Of a DNA stretch of 64,000 nt, positions 33,265 through 41,708 are shown piece by piece. The stretch lies in NCBI GenBank assembly GCA_963793825.1, contig CAWCBE010000010.1, positions 51,872 through 115,871 on the forward strand, in the 5' to 3' direction. Positions within the stretch are counted from its first letter, which is position 1; the number at the start of each line of letters is the position of its first letter. Source of the stretch: RYN-230 sp963793825 (GTDB taxonomy: Bacteria; Actinomycetota; Actinomycetes; Streptosporangiales; Streptosporangiaceae). Position numbers and translations under genes: made by a program. Under the pieces are notes generated by a model. The model was not told the origin of the DNA. It was given only the letters and a program-made list of their open reading frames with translations, and searched no databases.

Positions 33265-34481
33265 TGCGCCTGCTCAGCCTCGGGCAGGCCGCCGCGGCCG
33301 CGGTCGTGCTCACCCGGCTGGCCCGGGGCCGGTCGATGCGGCCGCCGCTGCGGGCCGGCGCCCGGCTGCCCGCCGGCGCCACGGTCTCGGTGATCATCCC
33401 CGCCCGGGACGAGGCGGCCCGGATCACCGAGTGCGTCCTGGCCGCCCGGGCCGATCCCGGGGCCGGCGAGGTGATCGTGGTCGATGACGACTCGGCGGAT
33501 GACACCGCCGCGGTTGCCGCCCGGGCCGGGGCACAGGTCATCCGCGGCGCGGCGCTGCCGCCCGGCTGGGTCGGCAAGCAGTGGGCCCTGCAGCAGGGAC
33601 TCGAGGTGGCCCGGGGCGAGTTCGTGCTGGCCCTGGACGCGGACGCGCGGCCTCGCCCCGGGCTGGCCGCGGCCCTGGTCGAGGCGGCCGCCGGGGGGCC
33701 GTTCGACCTGGTCAGCGCGGGCCCCCGGTTCCGCTGCGACAGCGCCGCCGAGCAGGCGCTGCACGCGGCGCTGCTGGCCACGCTGGTCTACCGGTTCGGC
33801 CCGATCGGCCCGGCCCGCCAGCCGCCGCCGCACCGCCTGGTGCTGAACGGCCAGTGCCTGCTGGCCCGCCGGGGCGCGCTGACCGGGGCGGGCGGGTTCG
33901 CGCCGGTCCGCGGCCACCTGACCGACGACATCGCGCTGGGCCGGGCCCTGGCCCGCCGCGGCTGGCGGATCGGCTTCCTGGACGGGCGGGAACTGCTGGA
34001 GGTGGACATGCACGCCTCCGCCGCACAGGTATGGCGCGAGTGGGGGCGGTCGCTGCCCATGGCCGACGTCACCAGCCGCGGATGGCAGGCCGCCGACCTG
34101 GCGGTCCTGGGGCTGACGACAGCACTGCCGCTGGCCCGGCTGCTGGGCCGCCGGGCGACCGCGCTCGACCTGGGCCTGCTCGCGCTGCGCGGCGCACTGC
34201 TCGGCCCGCTGCGCGGCAGCTACGCCCGGCCCGGGCCCGGGCTGTACTGCTCACCGCTCGCCGACATCCTGGCCTTCACCCGGATGACCGGGGCGACGCT
34301 GCGGCCGGTCCGCACCTGGCGGGGCCGCCGTTACCCGGCGGCCGGGACGGCCACGGCCCGGCCCGGGCCGCCGGCCGGGTCCCGGGCGGCTAGGACGGCG
34401 GCTGCGCCGCGGCCGCCCGGCGCCGCCGGGACTGGCGCCGGCGGCTGGCCAGCGCAGCCATCCCGAACCGCAGCCCGATGA
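33261..34481 (+). CDS. Family 2 glycosyltransferase (CruG/CrtQ-like)
   Basis: GT-A fold transferase. Key parts are VSVIIPARDEAARITECV, EVIVVDDDSADDT with the nucleotide-binding Asp, LALDADARP (DxD) and HLTDDIALGRALARRGWRI. WREWGRSLP (QxxRW-like acidic region) and three C-terminal hydrophobic segments complete the pattern. The best functional guess is transfer of a sugar to a carotenoid hydroxyl or carboxyl, as CruG does in cyanobacteria and CrtQ in staphylococci. Its end overlaps the convergent PlsY-like gene by 92 bp. Confidence 0.85.
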   Translation: MMRLLSLGQAAAAAVVLTRLARGRSMRPPLRAGARLPAGATVSVIIPARDEAARITECVLAARADPGAGEVIVVDDDSADDTAAVAARAGAQVIRGAALPPGWVGKQWALQQGLEVARGEFVLALDADARPRPGLAAALVEAAAGGPFDLVSAGPRFRCDSAAEQALHAALLATLVYRFGPIGPARQPPPHRLVLNGQCLLARRGALTGAGGFAPVRGHLTDDIALGRALARRGWRIGFLDGRELLEVDMHASAAQVWREWGRSLPMADVTSRGWQAADLAVLGLTTALPLARLLGRRATALDLGLLALRGALLGPLRGSYARPGPGLYCSPLADILAFTRMTGATLRPVRTWRGRRYPAAGTATARPGPPAGSRAARTAAAPRPPGAAGTGAGGWPAQPSRTAAR

Positions 34482-34992
34482 GCGACATCAGCGCGCCAGT
34501 CGCGGCTACCTGCGGCGCCGGGGCGAACAGCAACTGCGCGGCCGGCGCCGCGAACACCCCGGCCCGGGCGCCCACCGCAAACGACCTGGTGGCCAGGGCC
34601 ACGGCCGCGCCCAGCCCGATGCCGAGGGCGAAGGCGGGCGGGCACAGCACGGCGAAACCGCCCGCGAAGGTGAGCACGCTGCGGCCGCCGCGCAGCCGGG
34701 CGAAGGCGGGCCAGGCGTGCCCGGCCATAGCCGCGGCGACGGCCACGTACGCCGCGAACTCGCCGCCGAGGAGCAGGCCCAGCAGCCCGGCGGCGGTTCC
34801 CTTGAGCGTGTCCCCGAGCAGCACCGGGACCGCACCCGACCAGCCGAGCTGGTCCTTCATGTTCCAGAAGCCCGGGTTGCCGTCGCCCACCTGGCGCGGG
34901 TCGAAGCCTCGGCCGCGCGCGACGAGCACCGCCACCGGGATCGAGCCGAGGGCGTAACCGCCGGCCGCGGCGGGCAGCCAGGAGTCAATCAT
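34390..34992 (-). CDS. PlsY-like acyl-phosphate acyltransferase
   Basis: Polytopic membrane protein of the glycerol-3-phosphate acyltransferase PlsY family, which takes the acyl group from acyl-phosphate. Motifs are YALGSIPVAVLVARGRGFD, VGDGNPGFWNMKDQLGW, DTLKGTAAG and GHAWPAFARLRGGRS, covering all three PlsY active-site loops. About 200 residues, normal. The ATG at 34992 has GAGG 5 nt upstream. Located inside a carotenoid cluster rather than with lipid genes. It might acylate the glycosylated carotenoid or feed lipid synthesis; both are open. Confidence 0.82.
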   Translation of the reverse strand: MIDSWLPAAAGGYALGSIPVAVLVARGRGFDPRQVGDGNPGFWNMKDQLGWSGAVPVLLGDTLKGTAAGLLGLLLGGEFAAYVAVAAAMAGHAWPAFARLRGGRSVLTFAGGFAVLCPPAFALGIGLGAAVALATRSFAVGARAGVFAAPAAQLLFAPAPQVAATGALMSLIGLRFGMAALASRRRQSRRRRAAAAQPPS

Positions 34993-35686
34993 GATCGCCT
35001 CATTCCATCTCACCCGCTACCCGCGCGCGAAGACCGGTCACGCCGCGAGCCGGATGGCCTTCGACCGCCCCGTGCTGGCCGGGACCGACGGCCTGCTCTT
35101 CTGGAAGATGCTCGGGACCGGCCGGGGCGCGGCCATGAGCCTCGGCGCCGACCTGCAGCGCTGGGCGCTGTTCGCCGTCTGGCGGGATCCCGCGGCGCTG
35201 GACCGTTTCCTGGCCTCCTCGCCGGTGCCGGCCGGCTGGCGGGGAACCGGGCAGGAAACGTGGTCGGTGCGGCTCCGCTACGCCGGCGGCCACGGCCAGT
35301 GGGGCGGCCGTGACCCGTTCGACGGCACCCAGGCGGTGCTCGCTCCCGGGGAGCCGGTCGCCGCGCTCACCCGGGCCACGATCCGGCCCCGGCGGCTGGT
35401 CCGGTTCTACCGCGCCGTGCCCGCGGTCGACCACGCCCTGGCCAGCGCGGACGGATGCCTGCGCGCGGTCGGCATCGGGGAGTGGCCGGTAGCCCGGCAG
35501 GCCACCTTCAGCCTGTGGCGGGACACGGCCGCGATCCGCGACTTCGCCTTCCGGGAGGGACCGCACCGGACCGTGATCAACCGAACCCGCGCGGAGGACT
35601 GGTACGCCGAGGAATGCTTCGCCCGCTTCGTCCCCTACGACTCGGCGGGGTCGTGGGACGGGGAGGACCCGCTGCGGCCGGGCTGA
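34991..35686 (+). CDS. CrtA-like (spheroidene monooxygenase family) protein
   Basis: A 231-residue protein matching the spheroidene monooxygenase CrtA family: N-terminal FHLTRYP, FWKMLGTGRG, RWALFAVWRDPAALDRFL, ATIRPRRLVRFYRAVPAVDH, GIGEWPVARQATFSLWRD and NRTRAEDWYAEECFARF. CrtA inserts an oxygen into linear carotenoids (2-keto groups). Members also occur in actinobacterial carotenoid clusters. Its ATG lies within CATG, shared with the divergent PlsY-like gene, and has a good AGGAG ribosome site 6 nt upstream. Confidence 0.88.
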   Translation: MIASFHLTRYPRAKTGHAASRMAFDRPVLAGTDGLLFWKMLGTGRGAAMSLGADLQRWALFAVWRDPAALDRFLASSPVPAGWRGTGQETWSVRLRYAGGHGQWGGRDPFDGTQAVLAPGEPVAALTRATIRPRRLVRFYRAVPAVDHALASADGCLRAVGIGEWPVARQATFSLWRDTAAIRDFAFREGPHRTVINRTRAEDWYAEECFARFVPYDSAGSWDGEDPLRPG

Positions 35687-35700
35687 GCTCCCGGATGGCG

Positions 35701-36717
35701 TCACGACAGCCCGATCGCGCCCGCGGGGGCGGATGCCGCGATGACCTGCTCGGTGACGCCCGCCCGGGCCAGGTCGCGGGCCAGCAGGCAGGCCCGGGTG
35801 ATGGCCCGGGCCCGCGCCGAGCCGTGCGCGATGACCACCGTGCCCGCCAGGCCGAGCAGGGCCGCCCCGCCGTGTGCCTCTGCGTCGAAGCGGTCCGCCA
35901 GGGCCCGCAGCCGCCGCCGGTTGGCGGCCTGGGCGAGCGCGCCGGCCGGGCCCGCGGCCAGCGCGGCCCGCGTCTCGGTCAGCGCCAGCCGCAGGCTGCC
36001 CTCGATCGTCTTGAGCGTGACGTTGCCGGTGAACCCGTCGGTGACCACCACGTCCGCCACGGCGGTCAGCAGGTCCCGCCCCTCCACGTTGCCGATGAAC
36101 TGCACCGGCGCGGCATCGAGCAGCGGCTGCGCCCGGCGGGCCAGCCGGTTCCCCTTGCCGGGTTCCGTGCCGATGGTGAGCAGGCCGACGGTGGGCGACT
36201 CGATGCCGAGCACGGTGGCGGCGTAGGCCGCGCCGAGCACGGCGAACTGGGCGAGCATGCCCGGTGCCGGGTCGGCGGTGGCCCCGGCGTCCAGCAGCAC
36301 CACCGGGTGCGGGGTGGCCGGCAGCAGCACGGCGATGGCCGGGCGGGCGACCCCGGGCACGCAGCCCAGCCGGGCCAGCGCGGTGGCCGCGGTGCCCCCG
36401 GTGGACCCGGCCGACACCATCGCCACGGCCCGGCCGCTGGCCACCAGGCCGCAGGCCACGGCGGCGCTGGTGCCCGGCTGGGACCGCAGCCCCACCCCGC
36501 TGTCGCCCATCGGGATGACGTCCGGGGCATGCACCACCTCGACCTCCGTGGCGGCCCCGTGCCGCCTGAGCAGGGCGAGCAGTGGCTCCGCGTGACCGGC
36601 CAGGATGATCTGGGCGCCATGCTGCCGCACCGCCGCGACGGCCCCGGCCACCAGCTCGGCCGGGGCATGGTCACCGCCCATGGCGTCCAGCACGACCGCT
36701 CCGCCGGATCCGTGCAT
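35701..36717 (-). CDS. plsX: Phosphate acyltransferase PlsX
   Basis: Makes acyl-phosphate from acyl-ACP, the donor for PlsY. Motifs: VVLDAMGGDHAPAELVAGA at the N-terminus, MGDSGVGLRSQPGTS, MVSAGSTGGTAATA, PTVGLLTIGTEPGKGN, FIGNVEGRDLL and TDGFTGNVTLKT. About 338 residues, typical. The frame is open to 36777, but AGGAGG with a 5-nt spacer sets the ATG at 36717. Located 83 nt downstream of the second MerR gene on the same strand. A plsX here rather than near fab genes is unusual. Confidence 0.93.
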   Translation of the reverse strand: MHGSGGAVVLDAMGGDHAPAELVAGAVAAVRQHGAQIILAGHAEPLLALLRRHGAATEVEVVHAPDVIPMGDSGVGLRSQPGTSAAVACGLVASGRAVAMVSAGSTGGTAATALARLGCVPGVARPAIAVLLPATPHPVVLLDAGATADPAPGMLAQFAVLGAAYAATVLGIESPTVGLLTIGTEPGKGNRLARRAQPLLDAAPVQFIGNVEGRDLLTAVADVVVTDGFTGNVTLKTIEGSLRLALTETRAALAAGPAGALAQAANRRRLRALADRFDAEAHGGAALLGLAGTVVIAHGSARARAITRACLLARDLARAGVTEQVIAASAPAGAIGLS

Positions 36718-36800
36718 CAGGGCCTCCTCGTAGCTGCCTTTCTCGTGTTCGCGCCAGGTGACGTCGGCGGTTGCCACCCGGCCGGGCCTGCCGCCGCTGG

Positions 36801-37742
36801 TCAGGGCGCCGCGAAGGCACTGGAGGCCAGCAGGCCGGCCGCGCCGCCCAGCGTGCTGGCCAGGTGAACGCGGCCAGGCAGCGTGGACCGCTGCCAGCCC
36901 GGTCCGCCCGCCATCAGCCGGGCCGTCGCAGGCAGCCCGGCCAGCAGGGCCGGGTCCGCGGTGTCGGGCATCTGGGACCAGACGAACACGGCGGCCGGCC
37001 GCACGGCGCGGACCGCATGGGCCAGCGCCGGCTGGGGTACCCGGCCGCCGAGCTGGCGGACGTCGACGCCCCGGCCGGCCAGTTCCGCGTGCAGCGCGTA
37101 GACCGGCAGCACGTGCTGCTCTTCGTCGGCGCAGCCCAGCAGCACCGGGCGCAGCGCCCGGGCCGCCGGGGCCCGGGCGATGACGTCGAGCAGGGTCGCG
37201 AGCAGGCAGCCGGACAGCATGTGCTCGGCGGCGCCGTGCCCGGCGGCGTGCGGCGGGCGGGCGCCCAGCTCGCGCAGTGCGGGGACGGCGAGCTGCTCCC
37301 AGCCCGCGGTCACGCCGTGCCGGGCAAAGGCCGCCGTGAACGTCGAGACGAGCAGGGGCGCGTCAAGGGCCTCAGCCGCGCGGAGCACCAGGGCGGCCGG
37401 CACGTCCCCGGCCAGGCCGGCCCCGGGACACGGCCCGACGGCCCGGGCGGCCTGGGCACGGGCGGCGAGAGCCTGCTCGCTGTCGCCCGGCGCGGCCAGG
37501 GTGGCCAGGGCGGCCGCCTGGGCGGGCGGTATCCCGGTTTCCACCAGTGCCCGCATGGCCCGCAGCCGGGCCAGGTCGGACGAGGTATACCGGCGGTGAC
37601 CGCCCGGGCTGCGGCCGGATGGGCCGATTCCGTGGCGGCGCTCCCAGGTCCGCAGGGTGCCCGCCGGGATGCCGAGCCGGCGGGCGGCCCCGCTCACCGT
37701 GAACACCGGCTCAGGGCGGCCCGGTGCTGCGGTGGTACTCAC
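36801..37742 (-). CDS. MerR family regulator with B12-binding domain (LitR/CarH-like), second copy
   Basis: A 313-residue homologue of the MerR regulator at 29750. MerR domain FTVSGAARRLGIPAGTLRTW, then SPGGHRRYTSSDLARLRAM. The cobalamin module keeps ExH in DEEQHVLP, but the upper-face motif is PPHAAGHGAAEH, in which the Trp of W-x9-EH is a Pro. The GTG start overlaps the crtB stop by 4 nt (GTGA), so it is expressed with crtE-crtI-crtB. The likely role is feedback or light control of the cluster. Confidence 0.88.
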   Translation of the reverse strand: MSTTAAPGRPEPVFTVSGAARRLGIPAGTLRTWERRHGIGPSGRSPGGHRRYTSSDLARLRAMRALVETGIPPAQAAALATLAAPGDSEQALAARAQAARAVGPCPGAGLAGDVPAALVLRAAEALDAPLLVSTFTAAFARHGVTAGWEQLAVPALRELGARPPHAAGHGAAEHMLSGCLLATLLDVIARAPAARALRPVLLGCADEEQHVLPVYALHAELAGRGVDVRQLGGRVPQPALAHAVRAVRPAAVFVWSQMPDTADPALLAGLPATARLMAGGPGWQRSTLPGRVHLASTLGGAAGLLASSAFAAP

Positions 37743-38722
37743 GAGCCGGGCAGCCTGGCTTCGGCCCGCCGGTCGGCGCGGGCCGCCCGGCGGGCGGCGG
37801 CCAGGTGCCGGGCAAAGATCGCCGCGCGGCGGCGGCGGGGCAACCGGACCCGGCGGTGCAGCACCGCGAAGCCGCAGCGCTCGATCTCGTCGAGGATGCC
37901 GCCGTAGAGCTCCAGCGCGGCCCGGATGCACGGCCGCGAGGACGGCGCGAGCAGCGCCACCCCGGGCAGCGCGGCGGTGTAGTGCGCCCGGGCCCGGGCG
38001 GTCTCGAACGCCAGCAGCTCGCGGACCGCGGCCGTTGGCGCGCCGCCAGCCAGGTCGGCCGGCCCGACCCCGAACCGGGCCAGGTCGGCCGCGGGCAGGT
38101 AGACGCGGCCGCGGCGGAGGTCCTCCGCCACGTCCCGGATGAAGTTGGTCAGCTGGAACGCCAGCCCCAGCTGGCGGGCGGGCTCGCGGGCCGCCGCCGG
38201 GTCGGCGGGCTCCAGCACCGGCAGCATCATCGTGCCGATGACGGCGGCCGAGCCCTCCATGTAGCGCAGCAGGCCGGCATAGTCCGGGTAGGAGGTCACG
38301 GTGAGGTCCATGGCCATGGAGCCCAGGAAGGCCCGGAAGTCCGCCTCGTCGATGCGGAACGAGCGGACGGTGTGCGCGACGGCCGCGAGCACCGGGTCGT
38401 CGCACCGGCCGCCGCGCAGGGAGCCGAAGAACCGGTTTTCCCAGTCACGCAGCTCAGCCGCGCGCCGGGCCGGGCTGAACCCGGGGTCGAACGCGTCGAC
38501 GATGTCATCGGCGTAGCGGGCGAAACCATAGAGCGCGTGCACGTGCGGCCGCTTCCAGGCGGGCAGCAGCTGGGTCGCCAGGTAATAGGAGGTACCGTGC
38601 CGGTAGGTCAGCTGGCGGCACCGCTCGTAAGCCCCGGTCAGGGTGCCCGCTCCCCCGGCCGCGGACCGCCCGGGCCAGCACGGCCGGAGGGACTGGCGGG
38701 GCGCCGCGCGGAGATCGGTCAT
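37739..38722 (-). CDS. crtB: Phytoene synthase
   Basis: Condenses two geranylgeranyl diphosphates to phytoene. The 327-residue enzyme has both Asp-rich motifs: YADDIVDAFD and NFIRDVAEDLRRGRVYLPAADL. HGTSYYLATQLLP at the N-terminus is also typical. The start overlaps the crtI stop by 4 nt, and the stop overlaps the MerR start. Third gene of crtE-crtI-crtB. Confidence 0.96.
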   Translation of the reverse strand: MTDLRAAPRQSLRPCWPGRSAAGGAGTLTGAYERCRQLTYRHGTSYYLATQLLPAWKRPHVHALYGFARYADDIVDAFDPGFSPARRAAELRDWENRFFGSLRGGRCDDPVLAAVAHTVRSFRIDEADFRAFLGSMAMDLTVTSYPDYAGLLRYMEGSAAVIGTMMLPVLEPADPAAAREPARQLGLAFQLTNFIRDVAEDLRRGRVYLPAADLARFGVGPADLAGGAPTAAVRELLAFETARARAHYTAALPGVALLAPSSRPCIRAALELYGGILDEIERCGFAVLHRRVRLPRRRRAAIFARHLAAARRAARADRRAEARLPGS

Positions 38723-40197
38723 GGCCGGGCACCGTCCAGCACGGCCTGGGCGGCCAGCCGCCCGGAGATCAGCACCATCGGCACGCCTATCCCTGGTGTC
38801 GTCCCCGCTCCGGCGAAGTAAAGGCCGGGCACCCGGGCCGCGCGGTGCCCGGGGCGGAACCAGGCCGTCTGGGTCACCCGGTGATCCAGCCCGAACGGGG
38901 TCCCGGCGGTATGCCCGCGGGCCGCCCAGCCCGGCGGGTCAATGAGCATCTCGGCCGGGGCGCGGCCCAGGTCGCCGTAGCCCAGCTGGTCCAGGCGGCT
39001 CAGCAGCCGGGCCCGCAGCCGCGGCGTCATGGTGGCCCAGTCATGCCCGCCACGCAGGTTCGCGGTCGGCTCCAGCACGCTCAGCGTGGCGTGGCCGGCG
39101 GGCGCGGCGTCCGGGTCATGACTGGGTGCGGTGACCAGCAGGCTGGGATCCGGGCCAGGCTGCACGTCGCCGCGCCGGGTGAGCGCGTCGAACGTGCCCG
39201 CCCAGTGCTGGCCGAGGTGCAGCGTGTGGTGCGCCTGGCCGGGCCGTTGATGCTGCACGCCGAAGTGGGCCACCAGGCAGGATGGGGCGAACCGCGGGCG
39301 GCGGAGCCGCCAGTCGGCCGCGCCGGGCGGCAGCAGGTCCCGCTGGGCGGCGGGCAGGTCGCCCGCCACCACCACGTCGGAGGCGGGGAGCAGCTCGCCG
39401 CCGGCCAGCCGCACGCCGGTGACCCCGGAGCCGCTGGCCAGGACCCGCTCGGCGCGGGTGCCGTAGCGCAGCTGCGCCCCGGCCTTGGCCGCGACGTCGG
39501 CCAGGGCCCGCGGCACCGCGTGCATCCCGCCGCGGCGCGGGATGTAGACGCCGCCGATCGTGTCCATGTAGGCGATCACGGCGTAGATCCCCGGAGCCCG
39601 GGCCGGGTCCAGGCCGACATAGAGCGCCTGGAAGGTGTGCGCCTGGATCAGCCGCGGGTCGGTGAGGTACCGCCCGGCCAGGGAGTTCATCCGGCGGAGC
39701 GCGCCCAGCCGGGCCAGCCGGGCCAGCGGCCCGGGCTGCCACAGGTCGCGCAGCCGGCTGAAGTCACGGGCCACGAACGGGCCCCACTCGGCCGCCTGCA
39801 GCTGCCCCAGCTGATGCCGGAAGCGCAGGTAGCGGGCCGCCTCGTCCGGCCCGCAGAGGCGGCGGACCTCGGCGGCCATCCGCTCGGCGCCGGGCAGCAC
39901 GTCAAGGTGCGACCCGTCGTGGAAAGCCAGCCGGTAGTACGGGTCCAGCTCGGCCAGCGGAAGCCAGCTGGACAGTTCCTCCCCGGCCGCGCCAATGGTC
40001 TCTTCCAGCACCTGCGGCATGGTCAGCACCGAGGGCCCGGTGTCGAAGCGGTAGCCGCCGACGGTGGCGGTGCCGCAGCAGCCGCCGGGCTCGCGGCCCG
40101 CTTCCAGCACGGTGACGTCGCGCCCGGCCGACGCCAGGTGGATCGCCGTGGCCAGCCCGGCCAGCCCGGCGCCGATGACTATGGCCGGCCGGGCCAT
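38719..40197 (-). CDS. crtI: Phytoene desaturase
   Basis: FAD enzyme that introduces double bonds into phytoene to give neurosporene or lycopene. The 492-residue protein starts IVIGAGLAGLATAIHLASAG with EAGREPGGCC and YRFDTGPSVLTMP; the C-terminal signature is GLYFAGAGTTPGIGVPMVL. Starts one base after the crtE stop (TGAGATG) and overlaps crtB, confirming a single operon. This copy, unlike the one at 31792, sits between crtE and crtB and is the expected early-step enzyme. Confidence 0.94.
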   Translation of the reverse strand: MARPAIVIGAGLAGLATAIHLASAGRDVTVLEAGREPGGCCGTATVGGYRFDTGPSVLTMPQVLEETIGAAGEELSSWLPLAELDPYYRLAFHDGSHLDVLPGAERMAAEVRRLCGPDEAARYLRFRHQLGQLQAAEWGPFVARDFSRLRDLWQPGPLARLARLGALRRMNSLAGRYLTDPRLIQAHTFQALYVGLDPARAPGIYAVIAYMDTIGGVYIPRRGGMHAVPRALADVAAKAGAQLRYGTRAERVLASGSGVTGVRLAGGELLPASDVVVAGDLPAAQRDLLPPGAADWRLRRPRFAPSCLVAHFGVQHQRPGQAHHTLHLGQHWAGTFDALTRRGDVQPGPDPSLLVTAPSHDPDAAPAGHATLSVLEPTANLRGGHDWATMTPRLRARLLSRLDQLGYGDLGRAPAEMLIDPPGWAARGHTAGTPFGLDHRVTQTAWFRPGHRAARVPGLYFAGAGTTPGIGVPMVLISGRLAAQAVLDGARP

Positions 40198-40198
40198 C

Positions 40199-41299
40199 TC
40201 AGCGGCCCCGCCAGGTGGCGCGGGCGGCCAGGCCGAGCAGGGCGGCCCGCGCCTCGGCGGGCACCGTGGCCTCCGTGCCCAGCGCGGCCTGCGCCCGGTC
40301 GGCCAGGCCGGCGATCCGGTGTTCCACGGCATCGCGCGCCCCGCAGCCGGCCAGCGCCTGGCGCACCTCGGCGATGTCCCCGTCGGTCGCGGCCGGGTTG
40401 CCGGCCGCGGCCTCCAGGACCCGGCGCTCCGCCCGGCCGGCCATCTGCCGGCCCAGCACCAGGAGCAGCGTCTGCTTACCTTCCCGGATGTCCTCACCGG
40501 CCGGCTTACCGGTCACGGACGGATCCCCGAACACGCCCAGCAGGTCATCGCGGAGCTGGAACGCCTCCCCCAGCGCCAGGGCGTAGCCGGACAGGAAGGA
40601 CTCGTCGTCCCGGCCGGCCACGGCCGCCCCGAGCTGGAGCGGCCGCTCGACCGTGTACCTGGCGGACTTGTAGCACGCGATCCGGCCGGCCGTGGCGGCA
40701 TCCGCCGCCCCGCGGTGGGAGTTCACCAGGTCGAGGTACTGGCCGCCGGTCACCTCGGCGCGCAGCGTGGTGAACAGGCGCAGTACCGGGGCGAGCCGGT
40801 CAGGGGGCAGGCCGGCGTCGGCGATGGCCGCGTCGGCCCAGGTGAAGGCCTGCAGGCCGAGCACCAGGGCGGCGGCGCGGCCGAACTGGGCGCTGTCCCC
40901 GGCCCAGCCGGACCGCTCGTGCAGCGTGGCCAGCGCCACGTGCGCGGACGGTGCCCAGCGCCGGACAGCGGAGCCATCCATGAGATCGTCGCAGATCAGC
41001 GCGCAGGCGTGCAGGAACTCCACCGCGCAGCCGACGCGCAGCGCGGCGTCTGCGGGCGGCCCGCCGGGGGGCCCGCCCGCCGCCCGGAACCCCCAGTACA
41101 CGAAGGCCGGGCGGAGCCGCTTGCCGGGCCCGAGGATGAGCGGGCCGAGCACGTCGCGGAACGGGGCCAGATCGTCTCCCAGGAAGCCGGCCTCGCCCAG
41201 CCGCCTGCTGAGCATGGCCGCCAGTTCGTCCTCGACACGCTGCCGCGGCCAGGAATCGTCGAGGCAGGCCGCCGGCACCTCGCCGAGTTGTGCAGTCAC
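40199..41299 (-). CDS. crtE: Polyprenyl (geranylgeranyl) diphosphate synthase
   Basis: Chain-elongating prenyltransferase of 366 residues. First Asp-rich motif LICDDLMDGS, second QLRDDLLGVFGD; GPGKRLRPAFVYW at the N-terminus. In this setting it should make the C20 precursor for CrtB; chain length cannot be proved from sequence. First gene of the crt operon. The upstream gap has a 10-bp direct repeat that could be an operator. Confidence 0.93.
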   Translation of the reverse strand: MTAQLGEVPAACLDDSWPRQRVEDELAAMLSRRLGEAGFLGDDLAPFRDVLGPLILGPGKRLRPAFVYWGFRAAGGPPGGPPADAALRVGCAVEFLHACALICDDLMDGSAVRRWAPSAHVALATLHERSGWAGDSAQFGRAAALVLGLQAFTWADAAIADAGLPPDRLAPVLRLFTTLRAEVTGGQYLDLVNSHRGAADAATAGRIACYKSARYTVERPLQLGAAVAGRDDESFLSGYALALGEAFQLRDDLLGVFGDPSVTGKPAGEDIREGKQTLLLVLGRQMAGRAERRVLEAAAGNPAATDGDIAEVRQALAGCGARDAVEHRIAGLADRAQAALGTEATVPAEARAALLGLAARATWRGR

Positions 41300-41708
41300 G
41301 ATCCGGCGGTCCTCTCGTCGGGAATTGCCGTTACTGCGTCCTTCGCGGCGGGACCCCGGCGCGGTTGCAGAGCCAGCGCAGAGCGTCCGGTGCGCCGGCC
41401 CTGGCTACGCTGGGTTACGCTCGCAGCAGCGATCCGCGGCTAGCCAGGGGGTCCGCGTTGCGAAGAAATGACGGCCAAGAGTAGCCGGAAAGTCACCCAG
41501 AGCCACAAGAGGTTACGGATGAGCGCACTACCGCCGGGCTTGAGGAACTTCGCCCTCCTCCGGAGCCGGGGCCGCTATGGTTCAAATGCCGGCGGGGCTG
41601 ACGGTCCCCCGCTCCCCAAGCAGCCCCGCCGGCACTCGACGCTCCCCCGCCCGCCGCTGCCGCGCCCGGCCGTGCGGCCTGGGCCTGGGACAACGCAGGA
41701 AAGCTGAG
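41300..41708. other. Divergent intergenic region upstream of crtE
   Basis: About 400 bp without a convincing gene. A direct repeat TGGCTACGCT / GGGTTACGCT lies at 41402-41421 (8 of 10 identical), about 100 bp before crtE, a possible site for one of the MerR-type regulators. A short plus-strand open frame from 41468 has no ribosome site and is not called. Confidence 0.35.
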
